Assembly: GCA_029953675.1 (NCBI GenBank)
Contig: JAMWBK010000009.1
Span: forward strand, 310,001-374,000
Reading direction: 5' to 3'
Length of the DNA stretch: 64,000 bases
Source: Rhodosorus marinus
Taxonomy: Eukaryota; Rhodophyta; Stylonematophyceae; Stylonematales; Stylonemataceae
Below the pieces are notes generated by a model, which had not been told where the DNA came from, searched no databases, and saw only the letters and a program-made list of their open reading frames with translations. The position numbers and the translations under genes were made by a program. Positions 1-12,861 of the stretch are shown piece after piece. Position 1 is the first letter of the stretch. Every line of letters begins with the position of its first letter.

Positions 1-387
1 CCTCTCTTTGGCCTTGGTCTGCCCTGCGTTGTCAATTCTGGAAGCCTTCAAGGTGCTCTCAAAGGGGCCTTGGAAGTTAATGGGAGTGCAGTGATGTCTC
101 GCCTACGCGGTTGATGTTCCCTCTCAGTTTTGGCAGCTCACAGTTTCCTTTTGGATCTCTCCTCCGTTAAGAAACGTACTGCGGACGGCGTGCCTGAGTT
201 TGATACGGATGCTCGTTTACTTAAGACCTTAGTCGAGGGTATCGGTTTGATTCTTAGCGAACTGGAGTCGGTACAAAACCATTTGGATTCCAGTACACGT
301 CCTCGCCTTGGACGTCACCGTTTAGGAGGACGTGTGGAATCACCTTCGGCCCCAGAGGCAGCCCTTCCAGCAGCTTGGGTGTTATAA
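1..387 (+). other. Possible 3' end of an unidentified + strand gene
   Basis: An open stretch lies on the + strand upstream of the SMC5 stop. Two readings are possible. In one, bases 1 to about 75 splice with a GTTAAT donor to a CTCAG acceptor near 128 and stop with TAG at 230-232, just short of the SMC5 end. In the other, the frame from 130 runs to 387 and overlaps the SMC5 3' end tail to tail. The second gives a more natural, hydrophilic protein between 140 and 250. I do not recognise either product and cannot choose between them. Confidence 0.25.
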
Positions 388-3300
388 TAAATGTTTGTTG
401 CGATTCTCCAGTCGTCGCGTGGTCGATCATCATCCCCATGAGCGCTCGTTCGTTCCTTTGATCCACCCCTTGGTTCATCTCGTCAACGATCTGTGTTTGG
501 CCATAGGAAAAAGAATCTTAGCCAAACTCGCCCTTTCCTGAAGAGTCAATATATGAGCAGCGGACAGCACTAACCCGGAAGGCAGCGTTGGGCGTTAAGC
601 GCTGCAGAGCGAAAATGTAAATCATCGTAGCCATCATCTGCTCCCCACCGGACTGTACGCTGGCCTTCAAGGAGGTCAGGTCATCCTTATCCCGATAGCT
701 GACTCGGATATCGACTTCTAAGTCTCGAACACCTCCCTCGTCCTTCAGCATGACCATCCCGCTGCAGTCGATCAGCTTGTAAAGCTCTGCAAACTTTACG
801 CTGATGTCATCCACCTGTATGCCGACCGAGCTAACTTTCAGAAACCTGCTGGATGGATGGGGCGCCCTGTACTACAACGATGGCTCTTCGTAGAGAACTT
901 ACGAATGATTTGACCTTGACGATGAACTCATCCTTTCTCTGATCAAGGTCTACCTTTTTGCGTTCACTAACAGCTTGATCATTTCCTATTCTCCTCTCAA
1001 GCTCCGCAATCTGCGTCCTTCGCTTCTCGTAGTCCCGGATAACCATGTCATTCGCAAAGAACGCCTCAGCCCTCGCCGTTTCGTTTTCGATCAAGTCTTG
1101 GAGCTCCTCCAGATCCTGCGGCAGCGTTGCAAACGTCTGTCGCGCCTCGGCGTCACTGCAGTAGAGTAGAACAGCACTGAGATCAGTATCGCGTGCGAAC
1201 GCATGCTGAGGTCAGTGAACTTCCTGGCATACATATTTGCCTCCCTCTCCGCACGAGTCTTGCACGCTCGCATTTCCTTGACCGAGTCCCGGTAAGCTGT
1301 ACTAAGATCCTGCATTACATTTCGTAGCTGATCCACAGACGCTTCCAGTGATCGCAGACCGCGAGTCTTGATCTTTTTCTCCTGTAGCGCCGTGTTGTAC
1401 AGGGCTGTTCGCAAGTACGAACGGGAAAGACATTTTCAGCTGAAGTAGCTAAGCAGACATCCTATCTCTTCTGTCCACCATGGTTTTATGAACACGTACC
1501 AAGCCGTGAGTCAAATTCCTTCAGCTTGCTCAGCTGCTCCTCGTGTTTTGTCAAGAATTTTTGAATCTCGTCCTTGAAAGAGGACCTCATTTCATTGAGC
1601 TTTCGGCTTTGGGATTCCACAGTCCTAGAATTGTAATTCCTCTCCTCATCTTCGTATTGAGCGATCGAATCCTTGCAAGCCTTGATGCTGTCGTCCAGCT
1701 TCTGAACTGCGCGTCGCTTCCTCTTCAGGCCCTCAATGGACTCCCCAACCGAGCCACCCTCGCTGGCACACATTGCGCTTTCCTGCAGCAGTGGGTAGTT
1801 CTCACGATCAGATCGTGATTCCTAGCAGAGGCCGTCTAGAGTCCAACAATCATGCCGATATGTTCACTCACCGCGCTGAGTTCCTTCATTTTCGCAACAG
1901 CAGCTTCACGTTGGTGAACGGCCTCGTCAATGTCTTTTCTGAGCCGGTCAATTTCCCCTCTGTCCTCCTGGCTTTCTGCGAAAAACCTTGCGGGCTTCAA
2001 GGGATTGATCAAGGTTGACCTGTTTCGATTGCCGTATTTAGACCGCTTGACAGAGTACGACGACTCCGGTGTGAAAAATAGTTTGACACCTTGTTCGCTG
2101 ATCTCGTCAAGTTTCATGGCTGCTTGTTGGTTTCCAAGGAGCATACTATGCAGCGGAAACTGAGAAGCACAAGATGGAAACTGTCAGCGCTCTTCGGCAG
2201 AGTTCAGGCTCAGTGCAACACGACTCACCTGTGCCAAAATTGCTCGCTTCACACTGACAGGAGCTTCGAATACAGTGTCCGCGTATGAATCTAGTCCAAA
2301 ACCTCTCAGCTCATCGATAGGTTTGGGATTGTTGAACGATATGTCCGAACGCTTCGGTATCGAGAGGATATCTACCCTCAGCCCCTGGGAACGAGATTTT
2401 AACGAATGTATTAGATTTTCGTAGTCACTAAGGCGCGATGCTCGATCCTTGGTGCTTACCTGACGCTCTTTCAGCTCCCGCAAAAGCAAGTCTCGGTCTT
2501 CCTGCGTTTCAACTACGAGCGCCGCCATTGCCCATGGAGGAACAGAAGTCTCCAGGACTTTGGCATGAAATTCATTGCCAACTTTGAGCTCAGTGGCTAC
2601 AGGTCCGAAAACACTACCGCGAAACCTGTCCCTGTTAGCTTGTACAAACCTGCGAATAAGAGCAATAAAAGGAAAGCCCGTTAGCAATCGTGCACGCGGA
2701 GCTTGCTGCCGCGGCAAATACTCTCTTTGCCCGTCCATACTCATAGGATTTAATCGGAGCGTTGTTCCCATCTCTTCTGAACTCTGTGAGCTTCTGCAGC
2801 AGCTTTTGTTTCGCGTTCGCCTGTGACTCCAGCACCGATCTCAACCTCTTTTGTCTCCGATCTGCTTCCGTGATCTGGTTCTGCAGGTCATGCTTCTGTT
2901 GCGATATTTCACGTATACGATCAGTAATAGTCTGCCTCTGCCCAATAAGCTCATGTATTTGGTCGTTAAGACTTTCGACTGGCTCCACAACGCTCTTTTC
3001 CTCAACCAGGTTTCTCAGGTTGTCCTCCGCCTGGCATTACCGCAGACACGGAATCGACTTAGCTTCAGGAAAATACCAGAGGAAAGCTTGAGAGAAAGTC
3101 AAGTTTGGTCCTATACCTGAGCTTTCTTGTTTGCTCTCGTCTCAGCTTTTTTGTTCTCCAGTTTGATATCCCCCTCCGCGTCATGGTAATCAGTTTCCGC
3201 GCCTTCGATTTTTCGGGCCAACACGCGTAGTTCGGAGCTGTTCTTCTTCACAGTCTGTTCGAGTAGCATAAACTTTGCCTCGTGGTCTTTCACAACAGTC

Positions 3301-4612
3301 TGACAGAAACAAAGAAGACTTGTTGGACCCTTGCTCGTACTTTGGTTTCTAGAAACGGCGAACATTACCTCCAGTTGTTTGGTCGGTGCCATGGCCTGCT
3401 TCAACTCCTCATCATGTTCTTTCAGCTCTCCTTTGGCTGCATCGAGCTCGGCTTTCGTCTCCACAGCCCGGTCCCGCGCTAATGAATATTTAAGCCAGGG
3501 CTTGTATTGCTCGTAGGTTTTGATCTATGCGAATGGTCGTTGCAAACGGGTACATTAGTACCCGTTGCCGTTCCTGATTCAAGGAGTTCGGACTGTATTC
3601 TGTTCGCCGTACCTTCTCCAGAATGGCTTGGCGCTCATGGAAAAGCTGAACGTCGCTCTCAAGATCTTTGTTCTTCCTCCTCAAAGATTCTAAAGTCTCG
3701 GCGTCGCTCTTCCCCTTCCTTTCATGCTCCTCCAACAGGCGATACTGGTCCTTGAGATCCTCAAGGGTTGTGGCCTTTGTAAAACAAAACGCAAGGGCCT
3801 TGTCAATAGGCACCGCATGTTGCTTTGGTATTCCAAGATTTGGAACAGAACGGTCAATACCATGTCACTACCGCCGATGCTAGTGATTGTGTTGATCAGT
3901 AGCCCATGCGGTGTTTGTTGCGCGAACTCTGAAACCCTATCCTGGGGTAGGAACATACACAAATTCTCCAACTGGATATTGTATGCGACTCGGAGCTTAT
4001 CCACATCTCCAGCAGACGCCTTTTTCCCGTCAATGAACCATTGGCTCGAGGGCGCTCGGTCGAAAATTCGTTTGACCTGGATTACAGGTAATAAAGATGC
4101 TCAGCCAGGCCAGCACAACGAGGAACCGACCTCCAGGGGATCCATTTCGAAATTCTTACCGTTCTTACTCCTCGCCTGTGTTCAGCATCATGTATTGAAA
4201 CCTCGACCGACGCCTTGTTCTTTCCATGTCGGATGAACGACTCAAGCTTGTTCGAACGGCCAAGTAGTTTTAGACTACCATTCAAGCCAATCAAAACTGC
4301 ACCAACGACGCTAGACTTTCCGGATCCGTTTGGACCTATCGACCATTTCGCAAAAGAGTTTCAGGAACGAAATACTTCGAGCTGTGCACTGCGGACGAAG
4401 TTACCGATAACCAGGTTCAAGTCGGGACCAGGGTGTAAAGTACTGTCAACGAATGTCAAGAAGTTCTTCATGCTCAGTTGCACAATATTTCCCCTCTTAA
4501 ACGCTCCCAGTTCGACCAGCTGCGAGCCAGCCAAATACCCTGAACCATCCGACCCGCTCGCATCATCAGCTGAGTCGTCCGACCCCGCGGCCCCTTCCCT
4601 CTTTCTCTTCAT
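254..4612 (-). CDS. SMC5: SMC5, structural maintenance of chromosomes protein 5
   Basis: SMC5 pairs with SMC6 in the nuclear complex that handles recombination intermediates and stalled replication forks. The reading starts at ATG 4612-4610 with an acidic, serine-rich tail, then a family-typical N-terminal segment (FKRGNIVQLSMKNFLTF). The Walker A loop GPNGSGKSS is rebuilt across an intron near 4330-4390. It is followed by LIGLNGSLKLLGRSNKLESF, close to SMC5 of other eukaryotes. Long coiled-coil exons occupy about 4000-2800 and 2150-850, flanking a hinge around 2730-2490 (FRGSVFGPVATELKVGNEF). The signature motif reads QSGGE near 640, and Walker B is IVDEMNQG across an intron near 485. The stop is at 254-256 after VYWNPNGFVPTPVR. 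There are many short GT-AG introns and I did not fix every boundary. Identification is firm; internal exon edges are approximate. Confidence 0.93.
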
Positions 4613-5446
4613 CCCAAAAACTCGGCTACAATCGGCGCTCTATTAACGCTCAACCAGAAGAGGAAAGCATTCAAATCCAAATTCCCTTAGCAGGACACCC
4701 ACAACTCCCGGACAAGCAACGAAGCTTGCTGCCTCAGGACCTTCTCAGGAACCCGAAAACACAAACCTTCCCTTTTCAAAAAGACCAATGAAAGCTTATC
4801 ACCTTCACGAACGCAGGTTTCCTGGGGTTTCTTCCCTCTCTTGTAACCCCGGTTCCCCCCAAGCCTCCCAACTCCTACCAACCCCTTCCGTCCCGTCCGC
4901 TCAACAGATAAGATGCCCCACGAAAATAAAAAATCCATCCCATCCCAAAATTTGGATTACAACAATTTTTAAAACCCCGTATTCATATAATAAAACAAAA
5001 AAGAGCATCCAAATCTCCCGCGAAAATAATTCCCGCGCAAAATGGAAAAGACACGCGTCGTATGATAATTTGATGAAAGAGATCAGGGTCCACGGCCATT
5101 ACTCGCAAGTTTTCGGAGATGTTCATCGAGGTAGTAAGGAAGGCAACCTGCTTATGTACTTCTGAGAGCGTTCGTATCACTGTCTAGCAGAAGAACATAT
5201 GCGTGCCTAGATGCTTCAGTAACTGCTTATGTGGTGTCCAAGCCCGCAGGCAGTGAATCTGGGATGATTGGGTCTAGTTTTTTGATGATATCCTAGGCGT
5301 GTTTGGTCCCATTCGGTGGTTTTTCTTCTATGATAGCTTTCCGACGAGATCCAGATCTGGGATATTGAAATGGTAGGAAGTGGCAGTCAAAGCCTGTTGC
5401 GGAGGTGGGTGGTAGGGGACTGGTGAATGTTTAGACAAGCTTCACG
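4613..5446. other. Divergent intergenic region between SMC5 and the ferredoxin gene
   Basis: Between the two start codons are 834 bases with no convincing gene. Open frames here are short and lack family resemblance. The region must hold both promoters and 5' leaders, and 4920-5060 is richer in A and T. I could not assign a specific element. Confidence 0.4.
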
Positions 5447-6290
5447 ATGAGGAAATCGGCGTTTATTGGAGTTGGGCTAGGCCCTTCACTGCCTTCAAGG
5501 CATAAAGTTAGAGCCAGGAGTAGAGGGGTGTGCAAAATGGTGGAGGAGAAGCCATTGTTTGGGGCGCTTCCTGGGGTGAGTTGTTTCTCTTCCATGCTTG
5601 TCTCCGCTATTTTATCCTGAGCGAATTGAGCTTCTGTGGGATAGGATCCCAAAGCCAAGACCTGGAAGGTCAAGGTGTTTGATTCGAAGACAGGAGAAGT
5701 GTACACGGCGGATGTACCAGAGGACAGGTTTGAGATACCAGACACCGACGACTTCTATTCACAAAGCTTTCTTTGACGCATTTTCTGCTAACCATGACAG
5801 GTACATCCTGTATTACCTTGCAGAGCAAGGAATGGAGATGCCTGCACAGTGCAGAAACGGATGCTGCACAACATGCGCTGTGAAACTGGTCAGCGGAGGT
5901 ACGTCTGACACAGCCAACTAAGATGATGCAGAGATATGCAACACTTGATAAAAGTTTCGTAGCTGAACGGGTTCTCATAAAATCGTTGTTTCATGTCTTC
6001 TACTCGACGATTCACAGAGGTCCATCAGCCTGAGGCTCTCGGTTTGCTCAAAGAGATGAAAGACGAGGGGTATGCATTGATGTGTGTTTCCTACCCAAGA
6101 TCTGATGTCGAGGCCACCACTCAAGATGAAGATGAAGTTTATGTCAAGCAGTTTGGAGAGTCATTTGAGAGCGGAGGTCAGTCCCACGTAGAACCCGTAA
6201 GCGCTTTTCTAATTGCTAAAAGCAGACACCTATTTCAACCGAACAGGAGTAGTTCCCGGCGCCGTTCTTGACGCTATTGAAGACGACTAG
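5447..6290 (+). CDS. FDC2: FDC2-like plastid [2Fe-2S] ferredoxin
   Basis: Five exons fit together in phase: 5447-5575, 5645-5727, 5801-5898, 6018-6176 and 6226-6290, giving 177 residues. Exon 1 encodes a basic, acid-poor leader (MRKSAFIGVGLGPSLPSR) that looks like a plastid transit peptide. The cluster-binding loop reads CRNGCCTTC (C-x4-C-x2-C), with the fourth cysteine in ALMCVSYPRSDVEA, the plant-type ferredoxin pattern. After it come TQDEDEVYVKQFGESF and a C-terminal extension ending in AIEDD. That tail is typical of ferredoxin C2 rather than of the photosynthetic PetF form, which stops soon after the last cysteine. FDC2 proteins are stromal electron carriers with a low-abundance or regulatory role. 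The ferredoxin fold is certain; FDC2 assignment rests on the tail and on the GCCTTC loop. Confidence 0.88.
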
Positions 6291-7167
6291 CTATATGAAC
6301 ATACCAAATACAAATCGAAAGAGCAAATGCTCGTACCAGTTCAGCGTTTCCACCATGGATCTGTGCCAAGCAGTCAAGGGGTAGCAACGCGCCACAGAAA
6401 ATAAAGCAGACCCGCTGATTCTTAGCAGCAGCAAGCGAGCAAACAGAGATTTTCACTTTTAATCGTGTGGCACAGAGGATCAGCGATTGTGATTTGCAGC
6501 GGATGGATGCTTAGTCGTCAACCAACCAAAGCAAATGAAAGATTCATCCACAACTCGTCACGTGGGGATCCGACCCCAACCAGACCCGCTGATTCTTAGC
6601 AGCAGCAAGCGAGCAAACAGAGATTTTCACTTTTCATCGTGTGGCACATAGGATCAGCGATTGTGATTTAGCAGCGGATGGATGCTTAGTCGTCAACCAA
6701 CCAAAGCAAATGAAACAGCCATCCACAGCTCTTCACGTGGGGATCCGACCCCAACCACGATCACACAAAGAGACACGTGCTACACAATAATTAGATGATA
6801 CTACTTAAGATTCCGTAAAAATCGGTACACAGTTGCTAAAGTATCGTAATTCAGGAATAAATTCGATGAGTACCCTAAAAAAAGAGTCTATGGACGCGTG
6901 CCAAAAGACGATTGAACAATTTTATTTGTATAATTAAAATATTATCGGGTATTGAGATATTTAAAGTGCGAACGCGGTGGAACTTTTGTCTACATATTGG
7001 AATGTGGAGAGGGAGGACGATGAGTGGCGAAGGGCTAGGAGGAGTTTTAGGGCATAAGGTTTGAAGAAAGCTTGTTCCATTGAGCGGAATTGTGAAATAG
7101 CTTAAGCTCGTATTCGATTGCTTTGTACCTGTCTAAAGTTTTTTTTTGTTGGTCTTATTTGGCCGGA
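6291..7167. other. Intergenic region between the ferredoxin gene and STE24
   Basis: No gene is seen. The first half is mostly a direct tandem duplication (listed separately). The second half, 6770-7167, becomes AT-rich and presumably carries the STE24 promoter. Confidence 0.4.
6407..6755. repeat. Tandem duplication, two copies with a 174-bp period
   Basis: Copy 1 spans 6407-6580 and copy 2 spans 6581-6755. Both begin CAGACCCGCTGATTCTTAGC and end GGATCCGACCCCAAC. Differences are few (for example the AAAGATTCATCC versus AAACAGCCATCC segment), so the duplication is recent. No open frame is conserved through it. Confidence 0.93.
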
Positions 7168-9202
7168 ATGGGGGCTGATGGTGCGGTTTTCCCGTACCTT
7201 CAGTGTGTGGCCGCTTTTCGGGTGAGTTTAGGGGATCCAGAACTATGAGATTTTATCTGTGTTGTGATTGAAGAGGAGCTAAACGAGTTTCTGATATGTG
7301 GTATAGGTTGCTCTGGAGGCCTTTGAGCTAGTGCTAACGTTGCGCCAGCGCAGGAACTTTTTTAGTAAGAAAATGAGGCCGGAGATGGAGGGCTTGGTTC
7401 CTGAAGAGAAGTTCCAGAAGGCACAGGCGTATGGAAAGGAGAAGATCGATTATGGAATCGTTGAGACTGCGTTCAACGTGACTTTAAATCTCGTTTTCTA
7501 CTTTACCTACTTCATGCCGTATGTCTGGGATTTGTCGTTGAAGATTATGCAAGTTGCAAAACCTGAATTTGGTATGTATTCGTTCATCGTCAGAGTGCAT
7601 ATTGTGTCGTGTTTCTCAACTGTATCAAAATACCGCACGTCTCAACTCAGATTCGTCTAACGAGATCGTCAGGACGATCGTATTCTGCGGTGTGAACTAC
7701 GTCGTGGGAGTGGTCACTGGTATCCCATTCAGCTTGTATTTTAACTTCGTGATTCAAGAGAAATACGGCTTCAATCGTCTGACTGGACTCCAGTTTGTGA
7801 AAGATCTCCTGCTAGGTGGTGTTGTCTCTGCCGTGATAGGTGATTACTCTTTTTGTGGACAGATCATGTCGGAACTGTGTGGTTTGTGCTGAAACTCTTC
7901 CGCTGGCTCCAATCTAGGTTTACCCGCAATCGTGGGCTTGTGGTATGTCATTGAGTGGGGAGGAGAATTCTTGTGGTTGTACTTCTGGCTCTTCTTCGTG
8001 TAAGCGATTACCATTCTTGCACCTGAATGCACCCAGGGGCGCTGTGCGACTAAGCAAGCTTTTCCCTTTTCGGTTTAGTGCCTTGACGTTCTTCCTCCAG
8101 CTAATTTACCCCACAGTGATTGCACCCCTTTTCAACAAGTTCACGCCGCTCGAGGATGGTAACGTCCGCAACATGCTCGCTTTGCTTTCAATGGAGGTGC
8201 TTATGTGTGTGCCGTTAAACGGCCCTACTTATTTGGACAGGCAAACTGAAAGACGGGATAAACTCTCTCGCCGACGGCATGAAGTTCCCGCTGAAGAAGA
8301 TCTACGTGATCGATGGTTCAAAGCGGTCTAATCACAGCAATGCGTACCTGTTCGGGTTGTTCGATAAGCGGATTGTGCTTTACGATACTTTGCTTGAGCA
8401 GAACGAAGGTCATGATGAGAGGATTCTGGGTGTACTGTGTCACGAACTTGGTCACTGGGCTCTCGTACGCATTTCGCAGTTATTCAATCCATCGAGCTAT
8501 AGCGCTTAGTCTGGATCTTGTTGTCTGACATGAATTTCTACTCAACTCGTTCTAGAGCCACTTGCGGAAGACAATGGCGGTTGCGCTAAGCCACATGCTT
8601 TTCATTTCGTGGCTGTACGGGAAAACTTCACAGAATGTGGAGATGTTCCAAAGCTTTGGGTTCAAGGATACCCCCCATATAATCGGGCTTCTCCTGTTCT
8701 CTGAAATCAATGCACCATTGGAGAGCATTTTGGGACTGGCTATGAATTGGATGAGTAGAAGGTATTGAGCGTTTGCCTCTAACAAGCACGGAGTTGGATG
8801 CTAATCATAGCTTCTGAATGTTTCATCTTATTTTCAGATACGAATATCAAGCGGACAAGTTCGCTAGCGGGATGAACTACACGAACGAGCTTGCAGAAGC
8901 ATTAGTGACACTGCACATCGAAAATCTCTCGAATATGAATCCGGTAAGCCACTCGACCAGCCGGAGGATCAGCTTTTCTTGGATGCTACTATTTCATGGA
9001 TGTCTCTGAGTGTGCTTTTCTTAACGAACGACGCCAGGACCCGTTCTACTCGGCATACCACAACTCGCATCCAACTATGATTGAAAGGCTAGAGGCCCTT
9101 GGCGCGAAACCCAGGAACATGGATCTGAAAACGGTTACTGGCGCCAAGGAAACAAGCACGGAATCCGCCGAGAAGAGCCAAGCTGAAAAGAAGGAGAACT
9201 AG
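7168..9202 (+). CDS. STE24: STE24-type CAAX prenyl protease (M48 metallopeptidase)
   Basis: STE24/FACE1 is a multi-spanning zinc protease of the ER and inner nuclear membrane that trims prenylated CAAX proteins. Translation starts at ATG 7168; exon 1 ends at 7221 and exon 2 starts at 7307. Family landmarks appear in order: [20 protein letters not shown], several hydrophobic membrane segments (7440-8110), [20 protein letters not shown], and the zinc motif HELGH in [15 protein letters not shown] (8440-8570 across an intron). Then follow YEYQADKFA, carrying the third zinc ligand region, and the terminal [14 protein letters not shown]. The C-terminus is lysine and glutamate rich and stops at 9200-9202. 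All catalytic residues are present. Several short introns interrupt the gene; not every edge was fixed. Confidence 0.93.
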
Positions 9203-9471
9203 AAGTGTGGTGAATGTTATCTCCATCAGACGGATTCCGGTCATGTTTATTAGTTCGTAGTTTGGAGACCCAGCGAAATTAGCTACTGTTCAAATCGGTC
9301 GGGTGTTTTTTTGCTACTCTGCAAATCTTTCGTTTAAAACGAAAATCAAGGAGCCGTTTGCAGTCTGCAAAACTCCTTTGCGCCATCCCTTCGTTCTAGC
9401 AGGATCCGCGGGGATTTCATTTTCCGTTCGAATTCCGCACTTTCGCTCATTGGCTCTGCAGCATAACGGCG

Positions 9472-12400
9472 TCACTTCCTCCGCAATTTGGTCCTCGCTT
9501 TCGCTTGGTGAACCCCGGGCACAGCTTGTTCATCCACTCTCTTCAGTTTCTTACGGTTCTTATTCCGCCCACTGAGCAAAGCGGTTTGACCTTCCCACTC
9601 CTTCGCTCTCTCGATCTTCAGCTCTTCCTTTTCCTTCCTCCTCTTTTCCGCTTCTATCGCTCTCCGCTCGCGCACTTTCCTACTTTCCTCAACAACATTG
9701 ATGCCAGCTCTTTCTAGGTAGCTGACATCCCGTATGTGTGGCCTTGAAACAAGCTTGGGGTACCAGGCTACGAAGGCCTCCGCGATTCTCTTTTTCGTAC
9801 TATCGTTGTCAATGAACAGCTCCAAAATCCCCGAGCACAGATCTGTCGGATCTGTCCATCCGTGTTCCGGGTTGCATGTGCTTTCCACAGCCGCAATAGT
9901 CTCGCGGATATCACAGAACTTCACGTAACCGCGAATGTAGCTAACCACCGTCAAAGCTCCTCGAGCCACTTGTCGCTCGTCCAGGAACGACCAAAACTGC
10001 TCAGCTGACAACTTCCCAGCGGATAGCCATAGAGCGTCGATTGCTCCACAAACAGCATTCTGGTTCAGTAAGTTCGCGGAATCTTCGAAACGACAAACCA
10101 TTTTCCTAAGACCCCGGAGATCATCCGCGGTAGCAAGTGCGTAGAACATTGCGCCGACGACGTTCGCGTTCAAGTCTGGTGGCGGAACAGAGCCGAAAAT
10201 ATCATGCGCGTCCTGAATATTCCCCGCCCGACCAGCCCGGCAGATGCGGTACGCTTCAAATAGTCGCCACGATCTCCAAGCTTCGAAATCTTTGAATGGA
10301 TCGCCCTCGTACTTTGAGAATCTTGGGTCAAAGGCGGTTTCAATCATTCGCTTTAACCTAGTATGGGTCTTCCGGGATAGTCTCATATGTGGAACCTTCA
10401 GTAGCTTTTCCAGATACTTCACTGCCTGCTCCACGTCATTATATAAGGCATACAAGGCGACCAGACGGTCGAGATGTGACATTCCCGGTTTGAAACCCCT
10501 CTCCCGCATATCTCCAATAACGTATTTCGCCGTCGGCAGTTGTTTCAGTTGAAGGCAGGAGCTCAACGCAAGTCTATAGGATCTGCCAGTTATACGCCGC
10601 TCCTTATCTTGTCGTAGCAGCATGTACGTCTCGATCACTTGTCGGTGCATTTTCCTATTAGTAAAGTAAGTCATTAATAATTCAAAGGTTAGGGCGTTGC
10701 CCTCAACCCCCTTATGGTACATCTCACGCCTCGCCCAGCGCAGCAAATTCCGCATCGTACTCTCGTCGGCGTCCTTTACTCGAAAAATTGAGAACGCGTT
10801 GTTGAAAAATCGGGCGGTTGGGTGAACCCTGCGTTCCATCATATCGGCGTAAACTTCAAGAATACCATTGAAATCTTCAGTCCTGGAGTAGTAGTCAACA
10901 ACCTCCTCAAATATCTATCGCCGCATTCGCCAATCGAACAGAATATTGGAGCCGATGTTTGAGATGATGACGACATGAATGGTTTGCCTGCAACAACGGA
11001 TTTACCTTTGCGCTGACGACGGGGAAACTCTTTGCTTTGTGATAGTAGTGTTCGAGTTGATCCTTACGGGAAAAGCTCGCATAGGCTTTGATAAGGATGA
11101 CGCAGATGCCCTGATCAAGCTCTGCTCCAGACTTCTCCAGACCCTTAACGGCGGTTTCAAGGCCTTGAAGGTCTCTCTTAACTCCGTGAGCTACAACCAG
11201 AGAGCTATATGCTGAAACAAGTTCTTTTGAGTCCAGATTTCTCCCGAGTTGGTGCTCCGCCTTCATGCTGCCAAAAAGCTCGTAGCACTCGTCCACGTAC
11301 CCGGCACAGGCGAGGGATAGCAAAGCCTTGTGTTGAAGCGCAGGGGAAGCTAGAAGAATTCGGGCAGTATTATCTTTCACCAGTTTTCGCATAGCTTCAT
11401 AATCCCCGTGATAACGCAGCTTTGTCAGCACATGGCTTACAACGTTTGCTTTAGCGTCATCACTCTTTAGAACACGATTGGCGCTCCTTACTAGCCTTGG
11501 AACCGCACCCGATTTCCCGTGCGCAATGAGGACTTCTGCGGCATAGGTATACACAGCCCTGGATGGGAAAATTTTGAGTCTCGAGGCCTGACTCAAAAGG
11601 TCCGAGGCTTCACTATAAGCCCTTTTCTTACACGCTTCTTCTAGGGCCTCCTCTAAAACATGTACAGGACGTGTACTGCTACGTTCTTCTATCATAATTT
11701 CCAGCCCAGACCTCTTTCTACTCTCAGCAGCCTCCATCTCAGCTTGCACTTTCTGCTTTGCAATATTCAACAGCCCCTGTGGAACGCCCACATGGCTTTT
11801 TCTTATTTCATTTGCCTTTCCATCTTCTCCTATTCTCTCATATCCAGAAGACAATGAACGCCAAAGCTGCGAGGACTCACTAAACCGAGCCTGAATCGCT
11901 TGTGCAACCTTGTCCAGGACTTTGACGTCTTTGCATTTTGTCAACGTCTACACGATAGCAGAAAAAGCATGACATTTAGGGCCGGGTAGTTCTCTCCTCG
12001 TTCGCAAGTTGAACGCTAGTCTGCTTACAAGTAAAATCTTGAAGTTCCATTCGAAGCCCCTAGACTCCAGAGCGGTGAGAATCTTCCCCACGAATCCAAA
12101 GTGATCGCTTTCCACGAACGCTCTGATAATGGCTCCATACGGAGCACTACTCCCTGATGGAATTAAACCCTTCTCTTCTGCCTCCAACGCTGCCTTCATG
12201 GCCTCTTCCGGGCTCTTCTCCCTAAGATGCTGCTTGGTAACTCTGTACATTGCATCAATACTGAGGGGGCAGTTTTCCACATTGTGAGCCTCCAGCAAAG
12301 TTTGAAAGCCATCCTGTCCTCGGCCAACGAGATTGTTCCGAATAAGGCTAAGCTCAGCCGCGGGTAAATCCACATTCGCTTTTTTCGCGCGTAGATAGAG

Positions 12401-12861
12401 ACTGGACACCTCATCAGCCCTGCTCAACCTTGAAAAGGCCCTGGAGAGCGAATATCGAAACAAGCAAAATCATTTCTCGTCAGCGGACTCGAATAGTCGG
12501 ACAGCTGCTTAGATTAGCCCTGTACTTACAGCATAGCCCCCGTGTAGAGATGCTCTAGTTCCACTCCCTTACGCCTTCCTAGTTCACTGAAGAATAGCTG
12601 GGCTTTGCCTCTTCCGTGGAGGATTGCTACGTTCGTAATGAAGTGGTCAACTGCTTTCACCCCCAACCCGCTGTCGACTCTGGACAAAAGCAGTTCGTAT
12701 CGATCAACCAGGCGCCCAATGTCACCCTTCGCTGATCGAACGAATAGCGGTACTCTGATGGCCAACATAGGATAACGCACTATCTCACTAGACGGATTGG
12801 CCCCCGCGGACCGCAAAGCCGCGGTGCCCGATGCCCGTCCAGCGCTAGCCCTCATGGCCAT
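9472..12861 (-). CDS. Large PPR-like organellar RNA-binding protein
   Basis: Four exons join in phase: 12861-12530, 12440-12029, 11947-11006 and 10914-9472, giving 1,042 residues. The N-terminus (MAMRASAGRASGTAALRSAG) is basic and acid-free, a likely organelle-targeting peptide. Most of the protein is degenerate helical-hairpin repeats of about 35 residues of the pentatricopeptide type, for example around 10420-10700 (LTFELLMTYFTNRKMHRQVI followed by YRLALSSCLQLKQLPTAKYV). The C-terminal 60 residues are strongly basic (KNRKKLKRVDEQ to KARTKLRRK). PPR proteins bind organellar transcripts and act in processing, stability or translation; the exact target cannot be read here. I do not recognise a specific ortholog. 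The gene converges on STE24 with 269 bp between the stops. Confidence 0.75.

Noticed and set aside
11945-11950. In-frame TAG in the PPR gene suggesting a pseudogene
   Set aside because: The TAG lies at the end of an 81-bp intron with a GTAAGC donor and GTGTAG acceptor. Splicing removes it and keeps the frame.
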